Positions 53,346-63,582 are shown, counted from the first letter of the stretch. The stretch: 64,000 nt of DNA from JBMYYR01 sp049609625 (GCA_049609625.1 JBMYYR010000001.1:28217-92216); one strand, 5' to 3'. The notes: a model not told the origin generated them from the sequence alone. A program made the numbers and translations.

Positions 53346-55067
53346 TTAGTTAGAAGCTAAGCCTTCGTTGTCTTCTGCGCCGTGTGTTAGGCGTTTTAGA
53401 GGTTTTAGTAAGGCGATGACCAAGAGTCCAAATACAGCGGTTAATCCAAAAATGAACATAAAGATATTGTATTCTTTTTCGCTCTGGATTTCTTCGATAA
53501 TAAATGTGCCTTCGTAGTTTTTTCCATCTCCTTTGTTGGCTGCTATTTTTTTGGCTTCAAAATCTTTTTCAAATTTTAAGCTAGCATGATAAGGTTGATT
53601 TTCAGTAACTTGCCTTTCATTCAATACCTTGATTAGGTCTGTTTGGTCTGATGCTTTTTCGAGACTGAATAGAGGTTTTATATCTGTACCGTGTTCATAA
53701 GATTTAACTACTAAGTTACCATTTTCGACATAAAGCTTAGCTTTAATCGAGAAATTTTGATCCTTTGCAATCAGCTTATCAGCTCCATTAAAAGCTGAAA
53801 CTTGATGGGCTTGAGCCACAAATTCTGTTCGGATAGGCTCCGATTGTGAAGCTTCTCCAATGGTCCCCGCTAATTTATTTCCCAAACCAGTGGCGGCAAA
53901 ATAGGCTCCCATCATAATGGAAGCATATTTAAGTGGCGCTAGTTTAGTAATAAAAGATAAGGCTGTTGGCGAAGCACAAAGTTCGCCGATAGTATGCAGT
54001 AAATACGCCGCAGCCAACCACCAAAATGAGGCTGTTCCAAATTCGATAGCACTGGCTTCTTTAGAAGCAAAAGTCATCAACAAAAATCCAAGTCCCATAA
54101 TGATTGTACCAACACCCATTTTGAGTAAAGTGGATGTTTCTTTACCTTTTAGCTTTCTATTTGCCCAAAAACCAGCAACCAACATCCCGAAAAGGATAAT
54201 AAAACCAGCATTAAAGGATTGAAACCAAGTTGCAGGCATTTCCCAACCAAACATCAGTCGATCAATTTTTTCTGAAGCATACAGATTTAATAGACCTCCA
54301 GCTTGTTCAAAAGCACCCCAAAACACAATAATGATAAGAAAAGAAATCAAAAGTACTTTTACACGATCTTTCTCTATAGAGTTCAAAGGTCGTTTCATCG
54401 CTTCTTGCTCTTCTTTAGATACTTCTTTATCTCCTAAAAAATTACCAACATGCTCTAAATGTTTTTGACCTCGCACATAGACTAATAATCCCAAAAGCAT
54501 TCCTATTCCTGCTAAACCAAAACCATAATGCCAGCCATATTCTTCACCAATATAACCAACTAAAAGACTCGAAATAAAAGCTCCAATATTGATCCCGATA
54601 TAGAAAATAGTAAAGCCTTTGTCTCGGCGTAAATCGCCTTGTTTATAAAGTCCGCCAACCATCGTAGAGATATTTGGCTTCAACATACCAACACCTAAAA
54701 CAATGAGTCCCAAACCTGTATAAAACGCCCAAAGGGCTTCCACAGCTAAAATACCATGTCCTGCGACTAAAATAAGTGCGCCATACATCACGGATTTCTT
54801 TTGCCCCAACATTTTATCGGCAATAATACCTCCAGGAATCGACATCACATAAACCAGCATGGTGTACCATCCGTACAATTCTAAGGCATTACCTTTTGTC
54901 CAACCTAATCCGCCATCGCTGACCGAAGAAGCAATATAAAGCACCAACAAAGCGCGCATTCCATAATAGGAAAAACGTTCCCACATTTCGGTAAAAAACA
55001 GGATGAAAAGTCCTTTTGGGTGCCCGAAAAGTTCTTTTTTAATGAGTTGTGTTTGTGTATCTGACAT
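53346..55067 (-). CDS. POT-family proton/peptide symporter
   Basis: 573 residues, about 12-14 membrane helices. The POT signature ExxER is seen in FFTEMWERFSYYGMRALL, followed by DKMLGQKKSV. It imports di- and tripeptides driven by protons. A long soluble insertion lies in the last third (about 410-530), as is usual for Bacteroidota members. Located between the DPP-IV-like and PepT genes, it fits uptake of the peptides those enzymes make and break. Confidence 0.94.
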   Translation of the reverse strand: MSDTQTQLIKKELFGHPKGLFILFFTEMWERFSYYGMRALLVLYIASSVSDGGLGWTKGNALELYGWYTMLVYVMSIPGGIIADKMLGQKKSVMYGALILVAGHGILAVEALWAFYTGLGLIVLGVGMLKPNISTMVGGLYKQGDLRRDKGFTIFYIGINIGAFISSLLVGYIGEEYGWHYGFGLAGIGMLLGLLVYVRGQKHLEHVGNFLGDKEVSKEEQEAMKRPLNSIEKDRVKVLLISFLIIIVFWGAFEQAGGLLNLYASEKIDRLMFGWEMPATWFQSFNAGFIILFGMLVAGFWANRKLKGKETSTLLKMGVGTIIMGLGFLLMTFASKEASAIEFGTASFWWLAAAYLLHTIGELCASPTALSFITKLAPLKYASIMMGAYFAATGLGNKLAGTIGEASQSEPIRTEFVAQAHQVSAFNGADKLIAKDQNFSIKAKLYVENGNLVVKSYEHGTDIKPLFSLEKASDQTDLIKVLNERQVTENQPYHASLKFEKDFEAKKIAANKGDGKNYEGTFIIEEIQSEKEYNIFMFIFGLTAVFGLLVIALLKPLKRLTHGAEDNEGLASN

Positions 55068-55076
55068 GGTTTGAGA

Positions 55077-57233
55077 TTATAGGTTTTGGTGAATAAATGC
55101 GGTCATTTTGTTGTAAAGGTGTAAACGCGTATTGCCTTTGTTTCCTCCGTAAATGGAGTGATTTTTATCTGGATAAATTTCAGTATCGAAGGTTTTATTT
55201 TCTGAAATCAAAGCCGAAATCAATTCGGTTGTGTTTTGGAAATGCACATTATCATCAGCCGTTCCATGAATCAGTAAGTAATTGCCTTTCAGTTTACTAA
55301 CGTGGCTTATTGGTGAATTTTTATCATAACCATCAGCGTTTTCTTTTGGTGTGCGCATATAGCGTTCGGTGTAGATGCTGTCATAGTAACGCCAATTGGT
55401 TACTGGAGCTACCGCAATCGCCATTTTGAAATAGTCTGGAGCTTGAAACAAACAATTTGAAGACATAAATCCGCCATAAGACCAACCAAAAATACCGATG
55501 CGCTTACCATCAACATAGTTTAAACTCGCCAAATATCTATTGGCAGCAATTTGATCTTCGGTTTCTAGTTTTCCGAGTTCCAAATAGGTCGATTTTTTAA
55601 AATCTCGACCTCTACCACCTGTTCCTCTATTGTCAAAACAAGCCACAATATAACCTTGATTAGCAAGCATTTGAAACCAAATATAATTACTTCCACCCCA
55701 AGAATCTAAGACTTGTTGAGAACCTGGGCCGCCATACAAATACATAAAGACAGGATACGTTTTATTAGCATCAAAATCTTTGGGTTTAATGAGGTAACCG
55801 TTGAGGTTTGTGCCTGTTTCGGTCTCAAAACTGATGAATTCTTTTGGTTTTAGGTTCAATTTATCAAGCTTAGCATTTAGCCTATCCGATTTTGCCAACA
55901 CCTTAATTTCTTTTCCAGTTTTGGTTCGGATGCTCACCACATTTGGCGTGTTGGCACTTGAATAGGTATCTACAAAATAATCGAAACTTGAACTAAATTG
56001 CGCTCTATGCGTGCCCTTTGCTTTGGTCAATTCTTTTTTGCCTTTGCCATTGAGTCCGATAGAGTAAATTGAACGCTGTAAAGGCGAGTGTTCATTCGAT
56101 TGAAAATAGAGCTTTTTATCACCTTCATTATAACCATAAAATTGGGTAACTTCCCAACTTCCTGAGGTTATTTGTTTTTCTTTAGATGACTTTAAATCAA
56201 CAAGATAAATGTGTTTGAAGCCACTTTTTTCTGAAGACCAAATCAAGTGCTTTCCATTATCTAAAAAGGTTAAATCATCGTGAATGTCAACATAAGCTTC
56301 GTCGGTTTCTACAAATAAAGTTCTGCTGGTCTTGGTTTCACAATCATAAAGTATAAAGTCAAGTTGGTTTTGATGACGATTAAGTCTTTGGAAACTTAAA
56401 ACGGCTGGATTTTTAGTCCATTTTAGTCTCGGAATATAAAACTCAGTATCAATGTTTTGTTCAATTTTTGTTGAACGGTTTGTTTCTAAATCATAAATCC
56501 AAAGTTCAACCGTCGCATTTTTTTCTCCCGCTTTTGGATACTTAAATCGATAGGATTGCGGATATAAGTGTTGTTGAAACATATCCATTCCAAAAACCTC
56601 AACTTCCGATTCATCAAATTTGTAATATGCTAATTTAGAACCATCTGCATTCCATTCAAAAGCTTTATTAAAGCCAAACTCTTCTTCATAAACCCAATCT
56701 GGAGCTCCATTGATAATCTCATTCTTTTTACCATCTGTCGTGATTTGAGCTATGGTTTTCGTGTTTTGGTCTTTGATGTAAAGATTATTCTCGAAAACAT
56801 AAGCAATATGCTGACTATTAGGAGAAAAAGTGGCTAACATTTGCTTGCCTTCTGCCAATTCTTCCAGTTGTTTATTGGCTAAATCATAGACATAAAAATT
56901 GGCTTCATAAGAATGGCGATAAATAGATTTTCGCTCGCTTGTCAACAAAATTTGACTTTCGTTTGCATTAAAATGATACGAACTATATTGAATCCCCAAA
57001 TCTTCGAAACTCGCCATTTCCCCAACCTTTTTTTGAGTCGCATAATCCATTTTTTCTATGGCCTTGTTGTTCAAAATGGTGTAATGCAAACCATCATTCA
57101 TCGAGTTAAAACCTCGAACATAATCGGGTTGATAGCTGTAGTTGATCCAAAGATCTTCTAAAGTAATGTCGTTTTGTGCAAATCCGATGCTGCTTAGTAG
57201 TCCAAAAGCAAGACTCAAAAGTTGTATTTTCAT
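55077..57233 (-). CDS. Dipeptidyl peptidase IV-like serine peptidase (S9)
   Basis: 718 residues with a signal peptide (1-19, ending GFAQ), so periplasmic. An N-terminal beta-propeller (about 40-450; PDWVYEEEFGFNKAFEWNADGS carries the paired glutamates that bind substrate N-termini) is followed by the alpha/beta hydrolase domain with nucleophile GWSYGG, aspartate in GTADDNVHF and histidine in DKNHSIYGG. It releases N-terminal dipeptides, often after proline. It is followed 9 bases later by the peptide transporter. Confidence 0.95.
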   Translation of the reverse strand: MKIQLLSLAFGLLSSIGFAQNDITLEDLWINYSYQPDYVRGFNSMNDGLHYTILNNKAIEKMDYATQKKVGEMASFEDLGIQYSSYHFNANESQILLTSERKSIYRHSYEANFYVYDLANKQLEELAEGKQMLATFSPNSQHIAYVFENNLYIKDQNTKTIAQITTDGKKNEIINGAPDWVYEEEFGFNKAFEWNADGSKLAYYKFDESEVEVFGMDMFQQHLYPQSYRFKYPKAGEKNATVELWIYDLETNRSTKIEQNIDTEFYIPRLKWTKNPAVLSFQRLNRHQNQLDFILYDCETKTSRTLFVETDEAYVDIHDDLTFLDNGKHLIWSSEKSGFKHIYLVDLKSSKEKQITSGSWEVTQFYGYNEGDKKLYFQSNEHSPLQRSIYSIGLNGKGKKELTKAKGTHRAQFSSSFDYFVDTYSSANTPNVVSIRTKTGKEIKVLAKSDRLNAKLDKLNLKPKEFISFETETGTNLNGYLIKPKDFDANKTYPVFMYLYGGPGSQQVLDSWGGSNYIWFQMLANQGYIVACFDNRGTGGRGRDFKKSTYLELGKLETEDQIAANRYLASLNYVDGKRIGIFGWSYGGFMSSNCLFQAPDYFKMAIAVAPVTNWRYYDSIYTERYMRTPKENADGYDKNSPISHVSKLKGNYLLIHGTADDNVHFQNTTELISALISENKTFDTEIYPDKNHSIYGGNKGNTRLHLYNKMTAFIHQNL

Positions 57234-57274
57234 AGTATGATGATCGATGTTATGGTGTTGAGATTGAGGCTAAT

Positions 57275-57802
57275 TTACGAAAAGTGTTTTACAAATTCTT
57301 GTTTGTTCATTATTGCTTTAAACCAATAGGTATAGTGTTCGGGAAAAAGAGTAATATCTTCAATAAGTTTAGGAATAGAGATGTATTTAAGTGCTGAGGC
57401 TTCTTTTGGGTTTGGATGAAATACCTGATCGGTTTCAACTAGAAACACATGATCTAACTCATTCTCAATCAGTTGATTGTCAAATTTTTTATAATAACAA
57501 AAATACCCTAAAGACTTAGGTTCAGTATCGAGTTCGATACCTAATTCTTCTTTACAACGCCGCCAAACAGCTGTTTTAAGTTCTTCTTTTGGTTTGGGAT
57601 GCGAACAGCAGGCATTCGTCCAAAGATCTGGACTGTGGTATTTGGTTTTTGCTCGTTTTTGGATGAGCATTTCGCCTTTAGAATTCATAATAATAAGCGA
57701 AAAAGCACGATGAAGCAAGCCGAGTTGATGAGCTTCTAATTTTTCCATCATACCCAAAACTTCGTCGGTTTGGTTGACTAATACCAAATAGTCCTTTTCC
57801 AT
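57275..57802 (-). CDS. idi: Isopentenyl-diphosphate delta-isomerase (type I)
   Basis: 175 residues, Nudix fold. It interconverts IPP and DMAPP in isoprenoid synthesis. LHRAFSLIIMNSKGEMLIQKRA, TNACCSHPKPKEE (catalytic cysteine and metal histidine region) and RRCKEELGIEL (Nudix helix) are intact, as is the C-terminal YTYWFK. It begins 3 bases after plsY. Confidence 0.95.
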   Translation of the reverse strand: MEKDYLVLVNQTDEVLGMMEKLEAHQLGLLHRAFSLIIMNSKGEMLIQKRAKTKYHSPDLWTNACCSHPKPKEELKTAVWRRCKEELGIELDTEPKSLGYFCYYKKFDNQLIENELDHVFLVETDQVFHPNPKEASALKYISIPKLIEDITLFPEHYTYWFKAIMNKQEFVKHFS

Positions 57803-57805
57803 AAT

Positions 57806-58426
57806 TTATGTGCCTTTTTTCTTTTGTTTACTTTTTCTGAGGTAGATTTTACTTTCTTCTTTTCGCAGTAATCGTTCAATATTTTTTTGATGAGAAATAA
57901 GTACCAAAATAGAAATGGCAACGGAGAAAATGAGAATCACTTTGTCTGGTTCTCCAACAAAAATAACCCACAATGGCAACGAAATAGCTGCCAGAATAGA
58001 ACTCAAAGACACAAAATGAAAAATACTAAATGAAATCAGAAAAATAAGCAAAGCCAAACCAGCGGCGAGTGGATGAATGGCAATAATAACGCCCAACAAA
58101 CTCGCTATACCTTTTCCTCCTCTAAACCCTACATAAATAGGTAGTATATGTCCGATGACAGCAATGATTCCGAGGCTTAAACGAAATGGAATATTGTCGC
58201 CTTCGTCTATCAAATAAGATAGGTTGACGACTGAAAATGCTTTTAGAATATCGATGATAAGTACAGGAATCCCTGCCTTTTTTCCTAATATTCTAAAGGT
58301 ATTCGTTGCGCCCGCATTTCCCGATCCATATTCTCGGACGTCGGTATCAAAAAATCGTTTTCCGATCCAGACGGCAGTTGGAATAGAGCCAATGAGGTAA
58401 GCTAAAAGATACAAAAGTATGTTCAT
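57806..58426 (-). CDS. plsY: Acyl-phosphate glycerol-3-phosphate acyltransferase
   Basis: 206 residues from ATG 58426; 16 upstream in-frame codons have no family likeness. Five membrane helices. The three PlsY motifs are visible: GSIPTAVWIGKRFF, GSGNAGATNTFRILG and GFRGGKGIASLLG. It adds the first acyl chain of phospholipids using acyl-phosphate. A basic tail of about 20 residues ends the protein. Confidence 0.94.
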   Translation of the reverse strand: MNILLYLLAYLIGSIPTAVWIGKRFFDTDVREYGSGNAGATNTFRILGKKAGIPVLIIDILKAFSVVNLSYLIDEGDNIPFRLSLGIIAVIGHILPIYVGFRGGKGIASLLGVIIAIHPLAAGLALLIFLISFSIFHFVSLSSILAAISLPLWVIFVGEPDKVILIFSVAISILVLISHQKNIERLLRKEESKIYLRKSKQKKKGT

Positions 58427-58539
58427 TGAAAAAGCTAATTGAGCTAAGCCTCGAAAATACAAAAACTCACTCAATTGACAGTAAAAATTTAGTGATTTTA
58501 ACGTGTTTAGTTTTTAACTCGCTGAAAATCATGAAACAA

Positions 58540-58577
58540 AAAAAAGAGGCCTGATTTCAAGTCAAGCCTCTTTTTTT
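58540..58577. terminator. Terminator of the type IX secreted protein gene
   Basis: A-run, GAGGC (58546-58550), inner TGA/TCA pairing, GCCTC (58566-58570) and a run of nine Ts. It lies 17 bases beyond the stop of the 58594-60849 gene on the minus strand; the flanking A- and T-runs allow use in both directions. Confidence 0.85.
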
Positions 58578-58593
58578 TTGTTGTGTTTAGAAT

Positions 58594-60849
58594 TTATTTC
58601 ACTAATTGCGAAAGGCCTTCTGCCGAATGGTCATAGCCATAAATATCTTTGTATTTAGCCATCCAGACATAAGATCCTGTTTCGGACTGATTTCCTGATC
58701 GGTCAACTCCATTCCATGAGGTGTTCAAGTCTTCGGTTTCAAAAACCAATCTTCCCCAGCGGTCATAGACTCTAAAGACATAGTCTTCTTCAGAAATTCG
58801 ACTGTGTTTTGGTCCAAGTTCTTCATTCGATCCATCGCCGTTTGGTGTAAAAATATTAGGAACCATAAATACGGGAGAAATCACATTGAGCGTTTTTGAA
58901 TGCGATGAGGTACAGCCATTTTTATCAGTTACAAATAGATACACTTCATAAATTCCTGTTTGTGTATAGGTGTGTGTTGGGTTTTGGCTTCCACTTTTCT
59001 TGACATCGCCAAACTCCCAGAACCACGAGTCGATTTCTGTTTGTGGATTTACTGTAGTTAAATCAGCAAAACTAATCGTAGCGTCTTTTAAGTTAATTTC
59101 GGTAATAGGAAGATAATTACCATTTGCTGTCATTTCAAAATCAACAATTGGAGAATACATGTCATAAATTTCAATGTTTTCTATTAATTCACAGCCATTT
59201 CCATCTATAACTTTCAGTTCGTAAGTTCCAACAGCCATATTATTATCCTCTAAATCAATGCGCTTATCGCCATCAATATAATAGGAGTAGGGATATTGTC
59301 CGCCTTCGGGCACAAAATTAATATAGGATGTAAACTCATCACAATTTTTATGCACTAAGTCTTTTGTTGCAAATACAAGCTCTTCTGGTTCTTCAATTTC
59401 GTAGTCCTGCACAATCTCGCAAGTTGATGGCGATGAGGCTGTTATTCTATAAATACCTTTATCAAGATTTGAAATCGTGATTGGCGAGTTCGATTGATTA
59501 TAATTTCCGATTAATGCTCCTGCTGAAGTTCTAACCTCAACAGACCAATCTTTATCGAAACCACCATGAGGATAGAAATCTATCACACCATCTTTTGCTC
59601 CAAAACATTGTACATCAACAATATCAGCGTGATAAGCTACGGGTTTGAATTCGACGGGTACAGCAATTTCGGTCGCCGATTCGCAAGTGGTTTCAGAAAC
59701 AGATTCCACCGTGTAAATTCCGCTTGGCAAATTATCAAAAAGTACGGGCATATTGTCTCCAGTATAAGAAGCTACCACTACGCCACTGGCATTTTTCAGC
59801 TTGATATCCCAGGCTTCGTTTTCGCCTCCAGAAGCTGTATATTGCACGCGTCCATCGGTTTCTCCGGCACATTTTACGCCTTGTATTGTAAATTCTTCTT
59901 CAGCAGCTCCATATTTAAAGGTTACTTCATCCTCCCATTCTTGATCACATACTTTCAGAACCACGGTGTAGTCAGCAGGTAAAGTAGATACTGGAGGAGC
60001 TGGAATATTAACATTATAACCTTGGGCAACTAAATTTCCGTCGGGATCATACCATTCAGGTTCTACAATCGTTATATAGTCTATAAATTCGTGAGTGTAA
60101 CCTCCCGAGCCATTTGGGGTATATTTTACGGCATCGCCATCAGACGTCCACGTATTGGGGAAATTTCGACTAACGTTTGTAATGGGATCGTCGGTTATGA
60201 TGCTTTGTGTACCATTGTCGTTGACGATACCTTGAATAGCATAGCCACCATTCCATGTTGGGCATTCTTCTAGTTGTCCGACGGTGTTAATGATTTCGTT
60301 TGACCCTTCAAATAGCATGATAGAGTTGTAATAACAGTTGTCGGTACAGCTAAACATGGCAATTTCGTCCCAAATAACAATAAAAACACGGTTTGGCGCA
60401 ACGCCGTAGGTTGCGTAGTCTACTTCTGAATTGGCACTAATGCCTGGGTTTACATCAGCATAAGGGCCCAAAATTGCATTATAGGTGTGTGGGGCGTTGG
60501 TCGGAATCACGGAATTGATAGACCAAGGCGAATAGCCGCCGGCATTGCTAGCATTGAAAGACAAATAACCGTTGGAGCTGGCCACACATTGCGTGTAGGT
60601 GTTGCCGTAGAACTCAAAAGGAAAGCCTATGTTAATGAGTGGCGAATAGACATCATCAGTTAAATTGGTGTGTGAACCCGATCCGCTAACCACACTAAAA
60701 TCGACGTTGAGGTTGCTTATATTGGGAGAGCCAACAATATTGGTTTCTTCGCCTTCTTCGCAAACCAAAACTTCGTCTGGAAAACTAAAGGAAAATTGAG
60801 CAAAACTAAAATAAGGAAAAAATAAGAGAAAAAAGACTAGACGTTTCAT
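58594..60849 (-). CDS. Type IX secreted protein with SprB-like and PKD domains and a type B sorting signal
   Basis: 751 residues. A signal peptide (1-17) is followed by an N-terminal region of nidogen-like character (about 50-250; SPLINIGFPFEFYGNTYTQ, VASSNGYLSF). SprB-type repeats follow (about 320-560; VQCFGAKDGVIDFYPHGGF). A PKD domain lies at about 570-655 (WFWEFGDVKKSGSQNPTHTY). The C-terminal gliding-motility-associated domain (about 662-751) opens with FTPNGDGSNEELGPKH and holds YDRWGRLVFE, the sorting signal for type IX secretion. It is expected on the cell surface or outside, probably as an adhesin. Confidence 0.93.
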   Translation of the reverse strand: MKRLVFFLLFFPYFSFAQFSFSFPDEVLVCEEGEETNIVGSPNISNLNVDFSVVSGSGSHTNLTDDVYSPLINIGFPFEFYGNTYTQCVASSNGYLSFNASNAGGYSPWSINSVIPTNAPHTYNAILGPYADVNPGISANSEVDYATYGVAPNRVFIVIWDEIAMFSCTDNCYYNSIMLFEGSNEIINTVGQLEECPTWNGGYAIQGIVNDNGTQSIITDDPITNVSRNFPNTWTSDGDAVKYTPNGSGGYTHEFIDYITIVEPEWYDPDGNLVAQGYNVNIPAPPVSTLPADYTVVLKVCDQEWEDEVTFKYGAAEEEFTIQGVKCAGETDGRVQYTASGGENEAWDIKLKNASGVVVASYTGDNMPVLFDNLPSGIYTVESVSETTCESATEIAVPVEFKPVAYHADIVDVQCFGAKDGVIDFYPHGGFDKDWSVEVRTSAGALIGNYNQSNSPITISNLDKGIYRITASSPSTCEIVQDYEIEEPEELVFATKDLVHKNCDEFTSYINFVPEGGQYPYSYYIDGDKRIDLEDNNMAVGTYELKVIDGNGCELIENIEIYDMYSPIVDFEMTANGNYLPITEINLKDATISFADLTTVNPQTEIDSWFWEFGDVKKSGSQNPTHTYTQTGIYEVYLFVTDKNGCTSSHSKTLNVISPVFMVPNIFTPNGDGSNEELGPKHSRISEEDYVFRVYDRWGRLVFETEDLNTSWNGVDRSGNQSETGSYVWMAKYKDIYGYDHSAEGLSQLVK

Positions 60850-60909
60850 AAGGTCTAAAAAAATTAAGTTAAAAAAATGATACTAAAGCCTTTAGGAAAA
60901 GGCATGGAA

Positions 60910-60917
60910 CAAAGTTA
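60910..60917 (-). promoter_or_regulatory. -7 promoter motif for the type IX secreted protein gene
   Basis: On the minus strand this reads TAACTTTG, an exact TAnnTTTG match, 60 bases before the ATG in the divergent region shared with the metallo-hydrolase gene. Confidence 0.45.
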
Positions 60918-60975
60918 GTCTTTTTTTTTGATTTTATACCTTTATAATGTCTATATTGCTGTCAAAACAAAAAAA

Positions 60976-61827
60976 ATGAAGCTAAACGTAATACATACAG
61001 GCAACTTCAAACTCGATGGTGGAGCGATGTTTGGCGTGGTGCCAAAAGCCTTATGGTCGAGAACAAATCCCGCCGATGAAAACAACTTATGCTCTTGGGC
61101 AATGCGTTGTCTGTTAGTTGAAATTGACGATCGCAAGATATTGATTGATAATGGAATAGGAAACAAACAATCCGAAAAGTTTTTTTCACATTATCATTTG
61201 CATGGCAATCAATCTTTAGTGAGTTCACTTCAAAATATAGGTGTTTCTCCTGATGATATTACCGATGTTTTTCTGACACATTTACATTTTGACCATTGTG
61301 GTGGCGGTGTCATTAAAACAAAAGAAGGCGACTTGGAACTTTTGTTTAAAAACGCAATATATTGGACAAATTCCGAACATTGGAAGTGGGCAACCGAGCC
61401 AAATGCCAGAGAAAGAGCCTCTTTTCTGAAAGAAAATATTCTACCGATGAAAGATTCTGGACAACTTCGTTTTTTTGATGAAGCTAATGAAGAGTTTTGC
61501 ACTGGCTTTTCTGTTAAATATTTTCACGGACACACTCATAATCAGATGATTCCTGTATTGACTTACGGGAAACACACCATTCTTTTTATGGCTGATGTTT
61601 TGCCAAGTACTGGACACATTCCGCTACCTTATGTTATGGGTTACGACACACAACCTTTGCTCACTTTGGCAGAAAAAAAGGCCATTCTCGAAGAAGCTGC
61701 CGACAATAACTACGTCCTGTTTTTAGAACACGATTATTACAACGAATGTTGCCGTGTTGAGCGTGGACCAAAAGGCGTTCAACTCAAAGAAACGTTCTCA
61801 CTTTCAGAGTTATCTTTCGCATTATGA
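60976..61827 (+). CDS. Metallo-beta-lactamase-fold hydrolase
   Basis: 283 residues from ATG 60976 (16 upstream in-frame codons rejected as leader). Metal site THLHFDHCGGG (HxHxDH), then FHGHTHNQM, MADVLPSTGHIPL and a late histidine in FLEHDYYNE. No signal peptide. The shape resembles N-acyl homoserine lactonase-type and other MBL enzymes; the substrate cannot be given. It overlaps the permease gene by four bases. Confidence 0.93.
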   Translation: MKLNVIHTGNFKLDGGAMFGVVPKALWSRTNPADENNLCSWAMRCLLVEIDDRKILIDNGIGNKQSEKFFSHYHLHGNQSLVSSLQNIGVSPDDITDVFLTHLHFDHCGGGVIKTKEGDLELLFKNAIYWTNSEHWKWATEPNARERASFLKENILPMKDSGQLRFFDEANEEFCTGFSVKYFHGHTHNQMIPVLTYGKHTILFMADVLPSTGHIPLPYVMGYDTQPLLTLAEKKAILEEAADNNYVLFLEHDYYNECCRVERGPKGVQLKETFSLSELSFAL

Positions 61828-62906
61828 CCGAAACTAAAATCACATTCGACCGACTTATTCGATGGGTCATTACCATCTTGGTTTTCACCGTTCTATTACT
61901 TTTAGTCAACAGACTTTCTGGGGTTTTGATTCCGTTTTTTTTAGCCATACTTTTGGCTTATTACCTGAATCCAATTGTATTGTTTTTTCAGAACCGACTT
62001 AAAGTCAAAAAACGCTCTTGGGCTATTTTATTGAGTTTTATCAGTGTTTTTTCGATTATCAGTCTGTTACTACTTATTCTTATTCCGCTTATTTCCAATG
62101 AAATAGCTCAGTTGCAGCCTGTTTTTACGAAATTTTCTCAAAGTCAATCCATCCAAACACTTGAGGGCTTACCTTCGGTAATTGAAGACTATATTATTAG
62201 TTTTAAATCTTCGGCTCAATTCCAAAACCTACTTTCTGGCATTGATTATCAAGCTGTCATGTCGAAACTTATAGACCAAAGCTCTGCCATTTTGGGAGGT
62301 TCACTCGATGTTCTTTTTGGTTTATTTTCTGTGTTTACAATGGTCTTATATTTGGTGTTTATCATGATCGACTATAGTACGTTTTCTGAATCTTGGCCAA
62401 AACTTATTCCACAAAAATTCAGAACTCAATCCATGAAGTTAGTGTCTGATTTTCAAGATGGTATGGATACTTATTTCAAAGCTCAAGCTTTAGTAGCTTT
62501 CATCGTAGGCGTGTTGTTTGCTATCGGTTTTTCGATTATTGGTTTGCCTATGGCCATACTTTTTGGATTATTTGTTGGGCTGTTGAATATGGTGCCTTAT
62601 TTACAGATTTTCGGTTTGCTACCAGCTGCTTTTTTAGCTTTGATGCAGAGCGTTGATACAGGCAACTCTTTTATATTTTGTTTAGCGATGGTATTGTTAG
62701 TTTTTGCGATTGTTCAAGTTATTCAGGATGCTATTTTAGTTCCAAAAATCATGGGAAATGTAACGAGTCTAAATCCTGCAATTATTCTACTTTCGCTTTC
62801 TATTTGGGGAAGTTTACTGGGCGTCATCGGCATGTTGATTGCTATTCCCGTTTCAAATTTGTTAGTATCTTATTACAAGGCATTCATCCAAAAAAATGAA
62901 GATTAG
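61824..62906 (+). CDS. AI-2E family permease-like membrane protein
   Basis: 360 residues with about eight membrane helices in the family's usual arrangement: two N-terminal helices, a cytoplasmic or periplasmic helical stretch (about 95-150) and a C-terminal bundle with GLFVGLLNMVPYLQIFGLLPA and ILVPKIMGNVTSLNPAIILLS. The family name comes from a quorum-signal exporter, but many members are ion/proton antiporters; no function is fixed here. It overlaps the MBL gene and is 2 bases from the RNase H gene. Confidence 0.92.
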   Translation: MTETKITFDRLIRWVITILVFTVLLLLVNRLSGVLIPFFLAILLAYYLNPIVLFFQNRLKVKKRSWAILLSFISVFSIISLLLLILIPLISNEIAQLQPVFTKFSQSQSIQTLEGLPSVIEDYIISFKSSAQFQNLLSGIDYQAVMSKLIDQSSAILGGSLDVLFGLFSVFTMVLYLVFIMIDYSTFSESWPKLIPQKFRTQSMKLVSDFQDGMDTYFKAQALVAFIVGVLFAIGFSIIGLPMAILFGLFVGLLNMVPYLQIFGLLPAAFLALMQSVDTGNSFIFCLAMVLLVFAIVQVIQDAILVPKIMGNVTSLNPAIILLSLSIWGSLLGVIGMLIAIPVSNLLVSYYKAFIQKNED

Positions 62907-62908
62907 CT

Positions 62909-63559
62909 ATGGCAAAAAAACCTAAATTTTACGTCGTCTGGCAAGGGAAAACACCTGGTGTTTATAGTACGTGGTCGGCTTGCGAAGCGCAAATTAAAGG
63001 CGTTCAGGGCGCTAAATATAAATCATTCCCAACCAAAACCGAAGCCGAACACGCTTTTGACCAACCTTGGCAAAGTTTTTATGGCGATACTAAGACAAAA
63101 TCTAAGATCGAAAAAACTACCGAAGCCGATTGGCTGGATAAGGTCGGTTTGCCAGAGAAAGGTAGCCTGACCGTAGATGCTGCCTGTTCCGGAAATCCTG
63201 GAAAAGTAGAATATCGAGCTGTCGATTTAGATCGATCAAAGGAGATTTTTAAGTTCGGAACTTTGGAACATTCCACCAATAATATTGGCGAATTTTTGGC
63301 TTTGGTTCACGCTTTGGCGATGATTGAAAAAGGAGATTTGAATTACAATACGGTCTATTCCGATTCTAAAACCGCCATGGCTTGGGTTCGGAACAAAAGG
63401 TGTAATTCTAAACTCAAACAAAACGCCAAAAATCAAAAAAGTTTCGAACTGGTACGACGTGCTGAACTTTGGTTAAAATCAAATACCTTCAAAACCAAAA
63501 TTTTGAAATGGCATACGGAGTATTGGGGCGAAATTCCCGCTGATTTTGGTCGAAAATAA
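62909..63559 (+). CDS. Ribonuclease H with N-terminal viroplasmin domain
   Basis: 216 residues. The N-terminal 55 residues (FYVVWQGKTPGVYSTWSACEAQIKG...AKYKSFPTKTEAEHAF) form the RNase HI N-terminal hybrid-binding (viroplasmin) domain. The C-terminal RNase H domain keeps the acidic residues: VDAACSGNPG, NNIGEFLAL, VYSDSKTAM and a final aspartate in PADFGRK. It degrades RNA in RNA-DNA hybrids. This type is common in Bacteroidota. Confidence 0.94.
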   Translation: MAKKPKFYVVWQGKTPGVYSTWSACEAQIKGVQGAKYKSFPTKTEAEHAFDQPWQSFYGDTKTKSKIEKTTEADWLDKVGLPEKGSLTVDAACSGNPGKVEYRAVDLDRSKEIFKFGTLEHSTNNIGEFLALVHALAMIEKGDLNYNTVYSDSKTAMAWVRNKRCNSKLKQNAKNQKSFELVRRAELWLKSNTFKTKILKWHTEYWGEIPADFGRK

Positions 63560-63578
63560 TTGAAAATCACTATATTTG
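63546..63578 (+). promoter_or_regulatory. Promoter directly before the terminal lipoprotein gene
   Basis: TTG (63546-63548), a 22-base spacer and TATATTTG (63571-63578) fit the Bacteroidota consensus fully. Only 4 bases separate the -7 box from the ATG at 63583, predicting a leaderless transcript. The -33 element lies inside the end of the RNase H gene. Confidence 0.55.
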
Positions 63579-63582
63579 TCTT